The notes beneath the pieces were generated by a model, which was not told the origin of the DNA, made no database searches, and worked only from the letters and a program-made list of their open reading frames with translations. A stretch of DNA of 64,000 nt from Sphaerisporangium rhizosphaerae (lineage in GTDB: Bacteria; Actinomycetota; Actinomycetes; Streptosporangiales; Streptosporangiaceae), in NCBI RefSeq assembly GCF_042665155.1, contig NZ_JBHTCG010000029.1:55500-119499 (forward strand). The letters are read 5' to 3'. Shown piece by piece: positions 25,032 to 34,209 of the stretch. The translations under genes and the position numbers were made by a program. Position 1 is the stretch's first letter; each line of letters opens with the position of its first letter.

Positions 25032-26627
25032 TCACGCCAGGTGCGCGCCCTGGGCTGTGGCGAGGATGCCGAGGGAGCGGAGTTCCTCGTCCAGGGTACG
25101 GACGTGCTTGTTCCCCGCCCAGGGCTGGAGGCGGGCGCGGGCCTGCCGTACGGAGTCTGCGAGCCGGGTCGAGCTGTGCCTGACGGTGGTCCGCGCCGCG
25201 CCACGGATCTTGTCGACGGCGCCGGGGATCTCCCGTTTACGGGTGAGCGCCTCGGCGTAGTGGAGCAAGGCATGCCCGCGCGCGAGACTGAGGGTCGTCG
25301 GCGCAGCCAGGGTGTTAAGGACAGAACCGATCGCTTCGTCCGGCCGCCCCCAATGAAGCTGGCAGTCGGCGGTGCTAGCCCGCACCTGGCCGATCGTCCA
25401 CCAGTACAGATAGGCGGGGTCGGCCTCGGTTCTCGGCTGCTCGACCATGCCGCTCGCATAGGCCAGCGCTCGCTCACTCTCGTTCGTCTCGCCACGGCGA
25501 GCCAGCACGCGGGCGAGTTCCATCGCGTGCACTGAGCGCATCAGATTGCTGGGACTGTGCCGCGCCCAACCTTGGGCGGCGTAGACGTGGTCGAGCGCCT
25601 GCCCTATCTGGCCTCGATAGACGGCCACGTAACTGAGGCAGGTGTGCAGGTAGGCGATCATCGTGCCGTCGCGGATCTCGTGGGCTGCGGTGAGCCCTTC
25701 CTGATACCGCAGACGTGCGCCTTCGTGATCCATCAGGTCGTGGTGGAGCCAACCGGCGAACTGACTGAGCTCGGCGTAGGCGTAGGTGAGGCGGTCACGC
25801 AGGTCCGGAAGCAAAGTGGTGCGGCTCAGCAGGTCGGTGACGAGGCGGCGTTGGCCGTCGACGATGGGCAGGACGGTCTGCGGGCCGAAGTCGTCGTCCA
25901 GGCGGCGGCACCGGGCGGTGAGCTTCTCGATCACCTCCACGGTCGCGGCGTCCACGCGGGCGGACGCGCGGACGGCCGCGGCCAGACGGTCCTTCTCCGG
26001 CGGGGACAGATGGCGGAGCAGGATCACAGCGGGGGCTCCGCCGAGCGCCAGGGCCAGCTCGAACAGCAGATCGCGGCGCTTCACATCGGCCTCCTCGGCT
26101 CCGAGAGCACGCAGCAGCGAGGCGCAGTCCTGCGGCGTGGGGACAGGAACCGTGTCGCGTGCCGCTTCCAGACTCATGGTGACATGACCGGGAATCGGGC
26201 TCGGGACGCGAGAAGGCCGCTGTGCCGGGAGGTGCCGATGATCCGTCCGGTCGATGAGCTGCCGGTCGCGGACGCTGTAGGAGGCGTACACCTCGTCGGT
26301 GATCAGGTGGCGGGCGGCGGTGCGGTAGACCTGCGCGAACAGCGCCACCGTGCGCGCGGTCGGCCGCTTGCCGCGCCTCGGCCAGTGCTCGAAGTCGTAC
26401 AGCCGTGACTCCCGCAGCGCGGCGGTGCCGGCCGGATCGAGATCGTTGTACAGCGCCACGGCCTCGGCGGCGGTACGCCCATAGGCGTACCGGTACAGCC
26501 GCAGCGGACTCACCTCGTGGTACACCGAGAACAGTTCGGCGATCTGCTCGAAGCCGTAGCCTTTGGCCCGCAACGCCTCACTGCGCCGCCGGCATTCGAG
26601 CAAGGTGTGGACCGCTTCGCCTGACAT
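25032..26627 (-). CDS. TPR-type transcriptional regulator of actinomycetes
   Basis: A 531-residue cytoplasmic protein. The N-terminal 110 residues carry a helix-turn-helix-like segment (GYGFEQIAELFSVYHEVSPLRLYRYAYGRT; then YDFEHWPRRGKRPTARTVALFAQVY), as in NsdA-like regulators of development and antibiotic production. The rest is helical with tetratricopeptide-like repeats (YAELSQFAGWLHHDLMDHEGARLRYQEGL; LSYVAVYRGQIGQALDHVYAAQGWA; AMELARVLARRGETNESERAL). The ATG at 26627 follows GAGGCG; an upstream ATG at 26675 has none. It is divergent from the anti-sigma-like ATPase gene. Role in regulation of development is family-based inference. Confidence 0.75.
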   Translation of the reverse strand: MSGEAVHTLLECRRRSEALRAKGYGFEQIAELFSVYHEVSPLRLYRYAYGRTAAEAVALYNDLDPAGTAALRESRLYDFEHWPRRGKRPTARTVALFAQVYRTAARHLITDEVYASYSVRDRQLIDRTDHRHLPAQRPSRVPSPIPGHVTMSLEAARDTVPVPTPQDCASLLRALGAEEADVKRRDLLFELALALGGAPAVILLRHLSPPEKDRLAAAVRASARVDAATVEVIEKLTARCRRLDDDFGPQTVLPIVDGQRRLVTDLLSRTTLLPDLRDRLTYAYAELSQFAGWLHHDLMDHEGARLRYQEGLTAAHEIRDGTMIAYLHTCLSYVAVYRGQIGQALDHVYAAQGWARHSPSNLMRSVHAMELARVLARRGETNESERALAYASGMVEQPRTEADPAYLYWWTIGQVRASTADCQLHWGRPDEAIGSVLNTLAAPTTLSLARGHALLHYAEALTRKREIPGAVDKIRGAARTTVRHSSTRLADSVRQARARLQPWAGNKHVRTLDEELRSLGILATAQGAHLA

Positions 26628-26894
26628 CACGCAACGCCTCCCCGGGTACGACGCGGTAGAGGAAATCTTACACACACCGTGCCCGTACGATTACCTTGAG
26701 CGACGAAGATTGTGATGCTCGCCGTCGCCCGCGAGAGGCGGCGATCCGGGCGATCCTTCTCGTCGGGGCAGTTCACCGGCCCGTCGCAGGAGAGTGGTCC
26801 GGCCGGGCGAGGCGGGGATCAGCGAGCCGCGTGGCACCGGCCATGGTTCTGGCTTGTGCACCCGCCCTTCGATTCCCGTGACGAGGAGGCCCGC

Positions 26895-27479
26895 GTGGCC
26901 GCCGATCCGGTCACGCTCCCCGACCTGCTCGCCGACGGCCATCCGTCTGCGATCGCCCTCCCCCACCCGCTCGTGGACGGCCATCCGTCACGGTCGGAAC
27001 CGATCACCGAGGCCGTGCGGCTGGGACCCGAGGTCCTCATCTGGCGGCGCGCCTTCTCCGCCAGGCCGGACCAGGCGGCCGAGGCCAGGAGGTTCGTCCG
27101 CTTCCTGCTCGGCAGCACCGTCTTCGCCGACGACGCCGAGTTGATCGTCGGCGAGCTGGCGGGCAACGCGATCCGCCACACCCGCAGCGGGCCGCCCGAC
27201 GGCCACTTCACCGTGGAGATCACGCTGACCTCCGCCCGCCACGAGGCTCTCACCGCTCCGGCATCGGCGGTCAGCGTCCTGGTCACCGTGTACGACCTCG
27301 GCGGTGGCGGCGTCCCCCGGTTCGGCGACGACCGGCACGGCTCGTACGAGGAGAACGGACGCGGCCTGGCGATCGTGACCGCGCTCGCCGCCCGCGTCGG
27401 CTACCAGGGCACCCCCACCGGTGGCCACCGAGTATGGGCCTACCTCACCACCCCGGACCCACGACCGCCACCCTCCTGA
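26895..27479 (+). CDS. Anti-sigma factor-like ATP-binding protein (HATPase_c_2)
   Basis: A 194-residue protein of the RsbW/SpoIIAB-like GHKL family that is very abundant in actinomycetes. The ATP-binding boxes are ELIVGELAGNAIRHT (N box), VTVYDLGGGGVPRF (G1) and ENGRGLAIVTALAARVGY (G2). Such proteins usually bind and inhibit a sigma factor or an anti-anti-sigma partner; neither is next to it here. I start at the GTG at 26895, which has GAGGAGG five bases upstream; the frame open to 26712 has no good start. The first 55 residues before the ATPase fold are an unusual extension. Confidence 0.85.
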   Translation: MAADPVTLPDLLADGHPSAIALPHPLVDGHPSRSEPITEAVRLGPEVLIWRRAFSARPDQAAEARRFVRFLLGSTVFADDAELIVGELAGNAIRHTRSGPPDGHFTVEITLTSARHEALTAPASAVSVLVTVYDLGGGGVPRFGDDRHGSYEENGRGLAIVTALAARVGYQGTPTGGHRVWAYLTTPDPRPPPS

Positions 27480-27779
27480 CCGCGCGCCGACCCGCGACGA
27501 CTTCGTCCGGAACGCTCCTTGAGCGTCGGCCCGTCGGTGTCGGCGACCCTTCGGTCCGGCACGCCTGGCCGGCCTCGTCACCGGACATTAGAGTGGAGGG
27601 CAGGCCGCCCCGGGGCCGATGGCCACCTGGGAATCACGGCCTCGACTGTGTGTAGGTCCTTTCCAGGCGTCACAGCCTGCTCGGATCGCGTGTCGTTCCG
27701 GGTGAAGCGTCATCCTCCGGGGGCGTCCACCCCCGGAGGCCGCCTCACCTCGACCAGCGTGCGCTCCCGGGATGCCGCC
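27480..27779. other. 300-bp gap with a strong terminator
   Basis: Between two convergent genes. No coding frame is credible. The right half holds the 10-bp terminator hairpin listed separately. Confidence 0.6.
27714..27739. terminator. Perfect 10-bp hairpin terminator
   Basis: CCTCCGGGGG and CCCCCGGAGG enclose a six-base loop. It lies between the convergent anti-sigma-like gene and the gene ending at 27780 and can serve both. Confidence 0.85.
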
Positions 27780-29168
27780 TCAGCCGCCGAGCATGCCCTG
27801 GATGGCGGTGACCACGCCCACCAGCGCGGTGCCGGCCGCGCCCGCGTCGGTGGCGATCTCGAAGATCGTCTTCAGCCTGGCCTTCAGGCCGCCCTCGCTG
27901 CGCTTGCCCGGCTCCTTGTCCAGTTCGCGCTCCACGCCGTTGGCCGCGTCCTCGACCGCCACCGCCTGCTCCTCGGGCAACTGGTCGCGCAGCACGTAGA
28001 CGGCGTCGAGCAGGTCCTCCACCAGGGCGCGCAGGTCGGCCGCGTCGTCGGGCGCGTTGTTCACGGTGGCGTCACCGGTGCCGGTGCTGATCGCGCTGTT
28101 TCTGAAGGTGTTGCCGTTGAAGGCGGTCACGTTGACCTCCGGGGAGTAGAAGAACGGCCGGTCGGACTCGGCGGCGGCCATGAGCACGCGTAGTTGTTCG
28201 ACGCGGGCGGCGATGACCGGGTTGGCCGAGGAGCCGGCGAGGAAGTCGAGGGTCTGCACGGTGTCGGCGTAGACCTCGCGGGTGCGGGCGAGCATCTGCG
28301 CCAGCATCTCGGCGGCGGTGAACCCGAACCGCGAGGGCCGCAGCAGCAGGTCGAGTGCCCGCTTCAGATAGCCCTCGACCTCCGGCCTCCCCACCTCAAG
28401 CCTGCCGTCCTCGCACAGCGCCAGCACCTGCTCGACGACGGCGTACTCGGAGTGCAACCGCGACAGCAGCATCCGCATCCGCCGCAGCTCCTCGTCCGGC
28501 TCGTCCTGCTCGTGGGAGGGGGTCACGTGCCACATCGACACCCGCTGCCCCGCCTCGCGCACCCAGGCGTGGTGGACGGCCTTGTGGCGCCACCAGTAGT
28601 CCTCCACGACCACCGACGGCGTGCCCGCGCGCACCCACCACTCCTCCGGTTCCGCCGCCGCCGAGGTGCTGTCGAGCAGGTGCCGCGCGAACCGCGGTCC
28701 GAACGCCACCAGCGGCACGTGCGCCCCGCGCTCGCCTCGCAGCCACGTCGGCGCCGACATGGCCAGCCGTACGACGTTCTCCTGGCCCTCCCAAATCTCG
28801 TTGGGGTCGAGCCATCGTCGCTGGAACCCCACCTCCAGCCGGTTGACGACGCGGTCGGCGTAGAAGTTGCGCAGCACCGGTGTGACCGTCACCGACTTGC
28901 GAAACCCCTCACTGTGCCGCTGCCGGGTGAGCCGGACCAGGTTGCCGACGTCGACGTAGTAGGACTCGGAGATCCAGGGCGCCACCCCGCCGCGCAGCCG
29001 CGGCCGTACCGCGCCCACGCCCCGCACATGATCGGAGCGATGGTGCTCTGGTGAACGGCCCGGGAAGACCCGGTCGGGGCGCGGCCAGCGCGGCGGCTCG
29101 CGGCGCCGGGTCTCGGCGGGCAACAGCGGACGCAGGTCCACGATCGGTAGCTGGACGGTGACGTGCAC
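27780..29168 (-). CDS. Unrecognised 462-residue protein with a Gly/Asn beta patch and hydrophobic C-terminus
   Basis: I do not recognise this protein. Residues 1-65 are rich in Arg and Pro. Residues 65-260 are a mixed region with many Trp (RRWLDPNEIWEGQENVVRL, EEWWVRAGTPSVVVEDYWWRH). Residues 260-345 are helical (LHSEYAVVEQVLALCEDGRLE, MLAQMLARTREVYADTVQTL). At about 365-390 there is a short repetitive patch, VNVTAFNGNTFRNSAISTGT followed by GDATVNN, of the kind that links a sensor to a helical effector-associated domain in actinobacterial signalling proteins. A helical segment and a hydrophobic tail (TALVGVVTAIQGMLGG) end it. The GTG start at 29168 follows GGGGG. Monocistronic, between terminators. 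Confidence 0.6.
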   Translation of the reverse strand: MHVTVQLPIVDLRPLLPAETRRREPPRWPRPDRVFPGRSPEHHRSDHVRGVGAVRPRLRGGVAPWISESYYVDVGNLVRLTRQRHSEGFRKSVTVTPVLRNFYADRVVNRLEVGFQRRWLDPNEIWEGQENVVRLAMSAPTWLRGERGAHVPLVAFGPRFARHLLDSTSAAAEPEEWWVRAGTPSVVVEDYWWRHKAVHHAWVREAGQRVSMWHVTPSHEQDEPDEELRRMRMLLSRLHSEYAVVEQVLALCEDGRLEVGRPEVEGYLKRALDLLLRPSRFGFTAAEMLAQMLARTREVYADTVQTLDFLAGSSANPVIAARVEQLRVLMAAAESDRPFFYSPEVNVTAFNGNTFRNSAISTGTGDATVNNAPDDAADLRALVEDLLDAVYVLRDQLPEEQAVAVEDAANGVERELDKEPGKRSEGGLKARLKTIFEIATDAGAAGTALVGVVTAIQGMLGG

Positions 29169-29265
29169 CCCCCAACAGTGACGCGGAACCCCCGCGACCT
29201 CAACGCGTTGACGTCATTTCCCGAACGCGGGACCGCTGATGCCGGACCGCCGCGGTGACGGTGGT

Positions 29266-29892
29266 TCAGCGGGTGGGCTGGGTGGGGTGGGTGGGCCAGG
29301 GGCCGGGGGCGAACATGGTGTTGGTGAGTGCCCAGCGTTCGTGGTCCGCCCAGGTGCCGTCGATGAAGAGCAACTCAGGCGAGATGCCCTCGTAGCGGAA
29401 GCCGAGCCGCCGCACCAGGTTGATCGAGGCGTGGTTGCCCGGCTGGATCTGGGCGTCCAGCCGGTGCAGGCGCAGCCGCTCGAACGCGTACCGGAGCACC
29501 AGGCGAAGGCCCTCGGACATGTAGCCCTTGCCCGCCGTCGGGGCGAAGGCCCCGTAGGCCAGGGAGGCGTTCTGGAAGCGCCCCCGGATGATGCTGTTGA
29601 GGAACACCGTGCCGGCGATCGCCCCGGTGTCGCGCAGGCAGACCAGCAGGCCCTGCGCCGTCACGTGGTCGAATCTCGCGAGGTACGCCTGGTAGTTCTC
29701 CGGCGTGTCCGGCAATGCCATGTAGGGGCCGTGCAGCTCCGCGCTGTCCCGGACGAGCGCGACGAACTCGTCCTGGTCGTCCCGGGTGAGCGCCCGCAGG
29801 GTCACCCGGGAGGAGTCCTCCAGTCGGTCCGACAGGAACGCCTCGACCTCCGCCGTCGTCCGCACGACGCCGACGCCATCACCGTGATCCAT
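29266..29892 (-). CDS. GNAT acetyltransferase, RimJ/RimL type
   Basis: A 208-residue acetyl-CoA-dependent N-acetyltransferase. VTLRALTRDDQDEFVALVRD is the first strand-helix unit, GAIAGTVFLNSIIRG the central strands, and GKGYMSEGLRLVLRYAFERL the acetyl-CoA pyrophosphate-binding turn and helix, followed by HRLDAQIQPGNHASINLVRRLGF, the RimJ/RimL hallmark of a conserved Asn before the final helix. The substrate could be a ribosomal protein N-terminus or a small amine; sequence does not decide. Single gene with the ATG at 29892. Confidence 0.88.
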   Translation of the reverse strand: MDHGDGVGVVRTTAEVEAFLSDRLEDSSRVTLRALTRDDQDEFVALVRDSAELHGPYMALPDTPENYQAYLARFDHVTAQGLLVCLRDTGAIAGTVFLNSIIRGRFQNASLAYGAFAPTAGKGYMSEGLRLVLRYAFERLRLHRLDAQIQPGNHASINLVRRLGFRYEGISPELLFIDGTWADHERWALTNTMFAPGPWPTHPTQPTR

Positions 29893-30096
29893 CCGAGGAA
29901 CCGTACCTTGTTCTACTCAACCGGACATAACTGGAATCGGTCGGTCGGGTGGGGAGTCGGGTCGGTGGTCGCCGAACGCAGGAGAGGGCGGACCAGGCGC
30001 CGGCCCCTGTGCCGGTGACCTGGGCGGCCGCACGGAGGTGGTGGAGCACCCACCTCAGGCTCTCCATGGCAGTGTGGAGCCTGGCATTCTCTATGA

Positions 30097-30843
30097 ATGC
30101 GACAAGTAACCGTTCTCGGCAGTTGTGGTGCGTACCCGGAGCCGGGCCGTGCCTGCAGCGGGTTCGCGGTGGACTGGGACGGTTATCGCCTGCTGCTCGA
30201 CCTGGGCTACGCCACACTGCCGCGGCTCCTCGCGCACTGGCCGGACGGCGCGGTGGACGCCGTCGTCATCACTCACGAGCATCCCGACCACTGCATCGAC
30301 CTGCACGGGCTGTTCCGGATGCGGTTCTACGGCGACCCCGGTGGGCCGCGGCTGCCGTTGTACTGCCCGCCGGGCGTACTCGACCGGATCAGCGGCCTGG
30401 AGCCCGATGCGGACCTCCACGCGGTCTTCGACATGCATCCGCTGCCTGGCAGCCACCAGGTGGGGCCATTCACCCTCACCGGACTGCCGCTGCCGCACTA
30501 TGTGCCCAACGCCGGCATCCGCGTCGAGGCCGACGGAGTCGCGCTGGCCTACACCGGTGACACCGGCCCGGCCCCCGCGCTCGCCGACCTGGGCCGCGAC
30601 GCCGATCTGTTCATCGTCGAGGCCACCGATCACGACGGCGAGACCGACCGCCCTTCCCGCAATCTGCTGACCTCCACGGAGGCCGGCCGATGGGCCGGCC
30701 GCGCGGGTGCCCGACGGCTGATGCTCACCCATTTCTGGCCGGGCAACGATCGGGCCGTCTCCGTGGCCGCCGCGCGGCGGGAGTTCGGCGGTGAGGTGCT
30801 GGCGGCCGAGGAAGGACTCACCGTCGCGCTCGGACCGAAGTAG
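30097..30843 (+). CDS. RNase Z-like metallo-beta-lactamase-fold hydrolase
   Basis: A 248-residue zinc hydrolase. The N-terminus VTVLGSCGAYPEPGRACSGF is that of the RNase Z/MBL group, THEHPDHCIDLHG supplies the metal-binding histidines, LPHYVPNAGIRV and ALAYTGDTG (bridging Asp) follow, and LMLTHFWPG gives the last histidine. It is shorter than true tRNA 3'-endonuclease RNase Z and lacks its exosite arm, so phosphodiesterase activity on another substrate is possible. No ribosome site precedes the ATG at 30097, and CATTCT/TATGAA stand just upstream, which fits a leaderless message. Confidence 0.85.
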   Translation: MRQVTVLGSCGAYPEPGRACSGFAVDWDGYRLLLDLGYATLPRLLAHWPDGAVDAVVITHEHPDHCIDLHGLFRMRFYGDPGGPRLPLYCPPGVLDRISGLEPDADLHAVFDMHPLPGSHQVGPFTLTGLPLPHYVPNAGIRVEADGVALAYTGDTGPAPALADLGRDADLFIVEATDHDGETDRPSRNLLTSTEAGRWAGRAGARRLMLTHFWPGNDRAVSVAAARREFGGEVLAAEEGLTVALGPK

Positions 30844-30862
30844 CGCGATGAGGGAGCCCCCA

Positions 30863-32590
30863 CTAGTCGGGGCGGGGGGCCGGGTCGGTGGTGACGGAGC
30901 GGAGGAGGGGGCGGCTGAGGGCGCCGGCGCCGATGACGCCCGCGAAGCCGGCGGCGGCGCAGACCAGCAGGGTCAGCCCGCCGGTCGCGCTCATCGCCAG
31001 ACGGGCGAACGGGGCCGCGCAGAACATGCCCGCGGCGATCGAGCCGCCGCCCATGACGGTCAGCGGGATCAGCGTCTCCAGTCGCCGGGCGCGGTCGAGC
31101 ACCGAAAGGTCGGTGCCGGCCAGGCGCAGCAGCGCGTAGGTCTGGCGACGGTCCAGGACCGCGGACGCGGCGGTGATGCCCGCACTGACGATCGCCACCA
31201 GGAAGGACACCAGCAGAACGATCAGCGTGCCCGTTCTGATGTCCTGTAGAAGCCAGGCCGTCACCGGGTCGTTCTCGACGGAGATCGACGCGCTCGGAGC
31301 GAGCAGCCCGATGAACCCGGCGACGAACCCGGTCAGCGCCACCCCGCTCACCGTGCGCCAGGCGGAACGGGGGTCGTCCACCAGGCGCCGCCCGGCCAGC
31401 AACCTCGCGGGCCGCTTGGCGGTGCGGGCCGTGATCCGGCCGATCATCGCCACCACCCACGGCCCCACGAGGTTGACCGCGAGGAACGACAGGCTCAGCA
31501 CGACCACGACGACCGTCACGCTCGCCCCGGCGCCGAAGGCCGGCACCGCGGCCAGGCACGCCAGCAGCGCCACCACGCGCACGAACCGCATCGCGGGCGG
31601 CGTCTCGCGCCTGGCCACGCCGAGCGGGCTGACCACGACCCGCCGCAGGCCCACCACGGCCGACAGCCCGACCAGCAGCGGCACCGCGAGCAGCACGGCC
31701 GCGATGGGCAGCGGCCCGGGCCAGATGTCGGAGGCGAACCAGGCGCCCCCGGCGATCCGCACCTGGCTGAGCGGCGGGATGGCGACCGTGTACAGCAGCA
31801 ACCCCAGCACCGCCCCCGCGAACGCCGTGATCACCGCCTCGGCCACGGTCATCGCCACGACCTGGCCGGGGGTCGCCCCGACCAGACGGAGCGCGGCCAG
31901 ACGCCGGTCCCGGCGCGCCACCGTCAGCCGGGCCGCCGCGCCCCCGAACACCAGCAGCGGCACGACCATCAGCACGCTCGCGACCGCCGCCAGCGCCTGG
32001 TAGGCACCCGCGTCAGGTGACGGGCTCCCGGTGAGGTCGGGGACCTTCGTCGCGGACACGCCGAGGCGGTAGTCCCCCTTGTACTTGGCCGTCATGATGT
32101 CCTCGCCGGGCGCGTGGCCGACGACGGCGACCAGCTCGCCGGGGTGGACCAGCGCCTCGTCCCCGATCGTCCCGGCCCTCTTCTGCGGGAAGCGGCGGCC
32201 CACCGAGCCGTCGTCCCGGGCCAGCTCGGCGAGCGCGGGCGACATCACGACCTCGCCGGGCGCGGGCAGGCGGGACACCCCGCGAGGCGGGGAGACGCCC
32301 GGCGACAGGACCGCCACGTGCACCACGGTGATCCGCCGATCGCCCGAGAACTCGCCGCGGACGGCTTCGACCGCCCGTGGCGGCCCGCCGGCCGTAGCAC
32401 CGGTCGGCGGCTCGGGGTTACGCCAGGCGCCGCGCTCGGCCCGTCCGGCGAAGGCGAAGTTGATCGCGACCGCGAACAGCAGCAGCGCGGTGGACACGCC
32501 CACCGCCGCCAGCGTCAGCGACGACCCGAGCAGCCCGCGCCGCCCGCCGCCGCGCAGCAGCCGCCAGGTGAGGTCGAGCAGGTTCCTCAT
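30863..32590 (-). CDS. FtsX-like ABC transporter permease
   Basis: A 575-residue membrane protein with two FtsX-like halves. Segment 1 is a membrane helix (LLGSSLTLAAVGVSTALLLF), followed by an extracytoplasmic domain of about 130 residues. Three-helix permease units lie about 215-370 (LAAVASVLMVVPLLVFGGAA; RDRRLAALRLVGATPGQV) and about 450-575 (RRQTYALLRLAGTDLSVLD). The RLAALRLVGAT and YALLRLAGT motifs are the coupling helices that touch the ATPase. The ATG at 32590 overlaps the stop of the ATPase gene as ATGA. Such transporters move peptides, lipids or antibiotics; a regulator encoded divergently suggests stress control. Confidence 0.9.
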   Translation of the reverse strand: MRNLLDLTWRLLRGGGRRGLLGSSLTLAAVGVSTALLLFAVAINFAFAGRAERGAWRNPEPPTGATAGGPPRAVEAVRGEFSGDRRITVVHVAVLSPGVSPPRGVSRLPAPGEVVMSPALAELARDDGSVGRRFPQKRAGTIGDEALVHPGELVAVVGHAPGEDIMTAKYKGDYRLGVSATKVPDLTGSPSPDAGAYQALAAVASVLMVVPLLVFGGAAARLTVARRDRRLAALRLVGATPGQVVAMTVAEAVITAFAGAVLGLLLYTVAIPPLSQVRIAGGAWFASDIWPGPLPIAAVLLAVPLLVGLSAVVGLRRVVVSPLGVARRETPPAMRFVRVVALLACLAAVPAFGAGASVTVVVVVLSLSFLAVNLVGPWVVAMIGRITARTAKRPARLLAGRRLVDDPRSAWRTVSGVALTGFVAGFIGLLAPSASISVENDPVTAWLLQDIRTGTLIVLLVSFLVAIVSAGITAASAVLDRRQTYALLRLAGTDLSVLDRARRLETLIPLTVMGGGSIAAGMFCAAPFARLAMSATGGLTLLVCAAAGFAGVIGAGALSRPLLRSVTTDPAPRPD

Positions 32591-33363
32591 CGTCCGCTCC
32601 CCTCGGCCCCGTGGACGGGAACGTGCGAGACGGACGGCACCTGGCCGAGCACCTGCGTGTGCGGGGTGGGGGTCTCGGCGTACCGGACGCCGGACGTGGG
32701 GAGGATGTGGCCGTCTCTGACCTCGACCACGCGGTCGCACCAGCGGGCCACGTGCGGGTCGTGGGTGACGACGACCAGCGACGCGTCGTTGTGCCTGGTC
32801 GCCTCCACCAGCAGGCGCATCGTGTCGTGCCCGGTGGCCTGGTCCAGCGCGCCGGTGGGCTCGTCGGCGAACACCACCGCGGGCCGGGTCACGAGCGCGC
32901 GGGCGATGGCGACCCGCTGGGCCTGCCCGCCGGACAGCTCGCCCGGGCGACGCCCCTCCATGCCGGCCAGGCCCAGCGGCCCGAACCAGGAGCGGGCCTG
33001 GCGGACGGCCTGAGCGCGCGGGACGTCGCCGAGCATGAGCGGCAGCGCGACGTTCTCGTCCACCGGCAGCTCGGGCAGGAGCTGGCCGAACTGGAAGACG
33101 AACCCGAAGCGGGTGCGCCGCAGCGCGCTGCGCCTGCGCTCCCCCAGGTTGTCGATGCGCTCGCCGAGCAGGTGGACCTCGCCGGCGTCCGGCTTCATGA
33201 TCCCGGCGAGGCAGTGGAGCAGGGTGGACTTCCCGGAGCCGCTCGGCCCCATGATGGCGACGGCCTCACCCTGGTGGACCATCAGCTCGACACCGGCCAG
33301 GGCGACGGTGGACCCGAAACTCTTCCTCAGGCCGAGCCCGTGGAGAACGATTTGCGACGGCAT
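32587..33363 (-). CDS. ABC transporter ATP-binding protein (LolD/MacB type)
   Basis: A 258-residue ATPase that partners the FtsX-like permease downstream. GPSGSGKSTLLHCLAGI is Walker A, FVFQFGQLLPEL the Q-loop, LSGGQAQRVAIARAL the signature, VVFADEPTGALDQ Walker B, and VVVTHDPHVA the H-loop, exactly as in LolD/MacB ATPases. The last 25 residues after the H-loop domain are longer than usual. The leader between 33363 and the response-regulator gene contains a short perfect hairpin (33430-33447). Confidence 0.93.
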   Translation of the reverse strand: MPSQIVLHGLGLRKSFGSTVALAGVELMVHQGEAVAIMGPSGSGKSTLLHCLAGIMKPDAGEVHLLGERIDNLGERRRSALRRTRFGFVFQFGQLLPELPVDENVALPLMLGDVPRAQAVRQARSWFGPLGLAGMEGRRPGELSGGQAQRVAIARALVTRPAVVFADEPTGALDQATGHDTMRLLVEATRHNDASLVVVTHDPHVARWCDRVVEVRDGHILPTSGVRYAETPTPHTQVLGQVPSVSHVPVHGAEGSGR

Positions 33364-33429
33364 GAGCAGAGCCTCTCCCGCGGGCGGCGGCCCGCGGATC
33401 GGCCGCCCGCCCGATCCACCGGACGGCCC

Positions 33430-33517
33430 ATCGGCCGAAAGGCCGATCTCCCCCGGCCGGCGGGCCCGCGCTCGGTTCCTGGCGTGCGGGCCCGCGGTTG
33501 GTTCGTGGCGTGCGGGC
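33430..33517. promoter_or_regulatory. Hairpin and 18-bp direct repeats between the ABC operon and the response regulator
   Basis: ATCGGCC-GAAA-GGCCGAT (33430-33447) is a perfect 7-bp stem with a GAAA loop. GGTTC(C/G)TGGCGTGCGGGC occurs at 33474-33491 and again at 33500-33517, 26 bases apart (17 of 18 identical). Repeats of this spacing just before a NarL-type regulator gene are candidate binding sites for the regulator itself or for the divergent transporter promoter. Confidence 0.55.
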
Positions 33518-33543
33518 GCGCGCTTGCTGGCAGAATCGGGCGG

Positions 33544-34188
33544 GTGAGGGTACTCGTCGCGGATGACCAGGAACTGGTGCGCACCGGCTTCCAGATGATT
33601 CTCGACGCCCAGCCCGACATCGAGGTGGTCGCGGCCGTGGCCGACGGCGTCGCCGCGGTCGAGCAGGCCCGCCGCCTGCGGCCGGACGTGTGCCTGCTGG
33701 ACATCCGGATGCCCCGGCTGGACGGCCTGGAGGTCACCAGGATTCTGGCCGGCCCGGGGGTGCCCGACCCGCTGCGCGTGGTCATCGTGACCACCTTCGA
33801 CCTCGACGAGTACGTGTACGGCGCGCTGCGCGCGGGCGCCTGCGGGTTCCTACTGAAGGACAGCGGCCCCACATTGCTCATCGAGGCGGTGCGGGCCGCC
33901 GCCAACGGCGACGCCCTGGTCTCGCCGTCGATCACCGTGCGGCTGCTGTCCCACCTGGCCCGGCCGATCCCGGTCGTGACGCGCCCGCCGCGCGAGCCGC
34001 TCACCGACCGCGAGATGGACGTCGTCCGCCTGATCGCCCGGGGCCGCACCAACCAGGAGGTGGGCGGGGAGCTGTTCATCTCCCTGTCGACGGTGAAGAC
34101 GCACCTGGCGAGCATCTTCGCCAAGCTGGGCGCCCGCAACCGCGTCGAGATCGCCGCCTGGGCCTGGGAGGCCGGCGTCGTCCGCTGA
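33544..34188 (+). CDS. NarL/LuxR-type response regulator without a neighbouring kinase
   Basis: A 214-residue two-component regulator. The receiver domain (1-120) has the acidic pocket DDQ, phosphoacceptor Asp in CLLDIRMPRLDGLEV, Thr in VTTFDLDEYV and Lys in GFLLKDS. The C-terminal LuxR helix-turn-helix reads PLTDREMDVVRLIARGRTNQE then SLSTVKTHLASIFAKLGARNR (shown in pieces). The start is the GTG at 33544 without ribosome site, so a leaderless message is likely. No histidine kinase lies on either side, although genes of this type are usually paired with one. The divergent ABC transporter is the obvious target. Confidence 0.92.
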   Translation: MRVLVADDQELVRTGFQMILDAQPDIEVVAAVADGVAAVEQARRLRPDVCLLDIRMPRLDGLEVTRILAGPGVPDPLRVVIVTTFDLDEYVYGALRAGACGFLLKDSGPTLLIEAVRAAANGDALVSPSITVRLLSHLARPIPVVTRPPREPLTDREMDVVRLIARGRTNQEVGGELFISLSTVKTHLASIFAKLGARNRVEIAAWAWEAGVVR

Positions 34189-34209
34189 CGCGCCACCGGC
34201 CCGCCGCGC

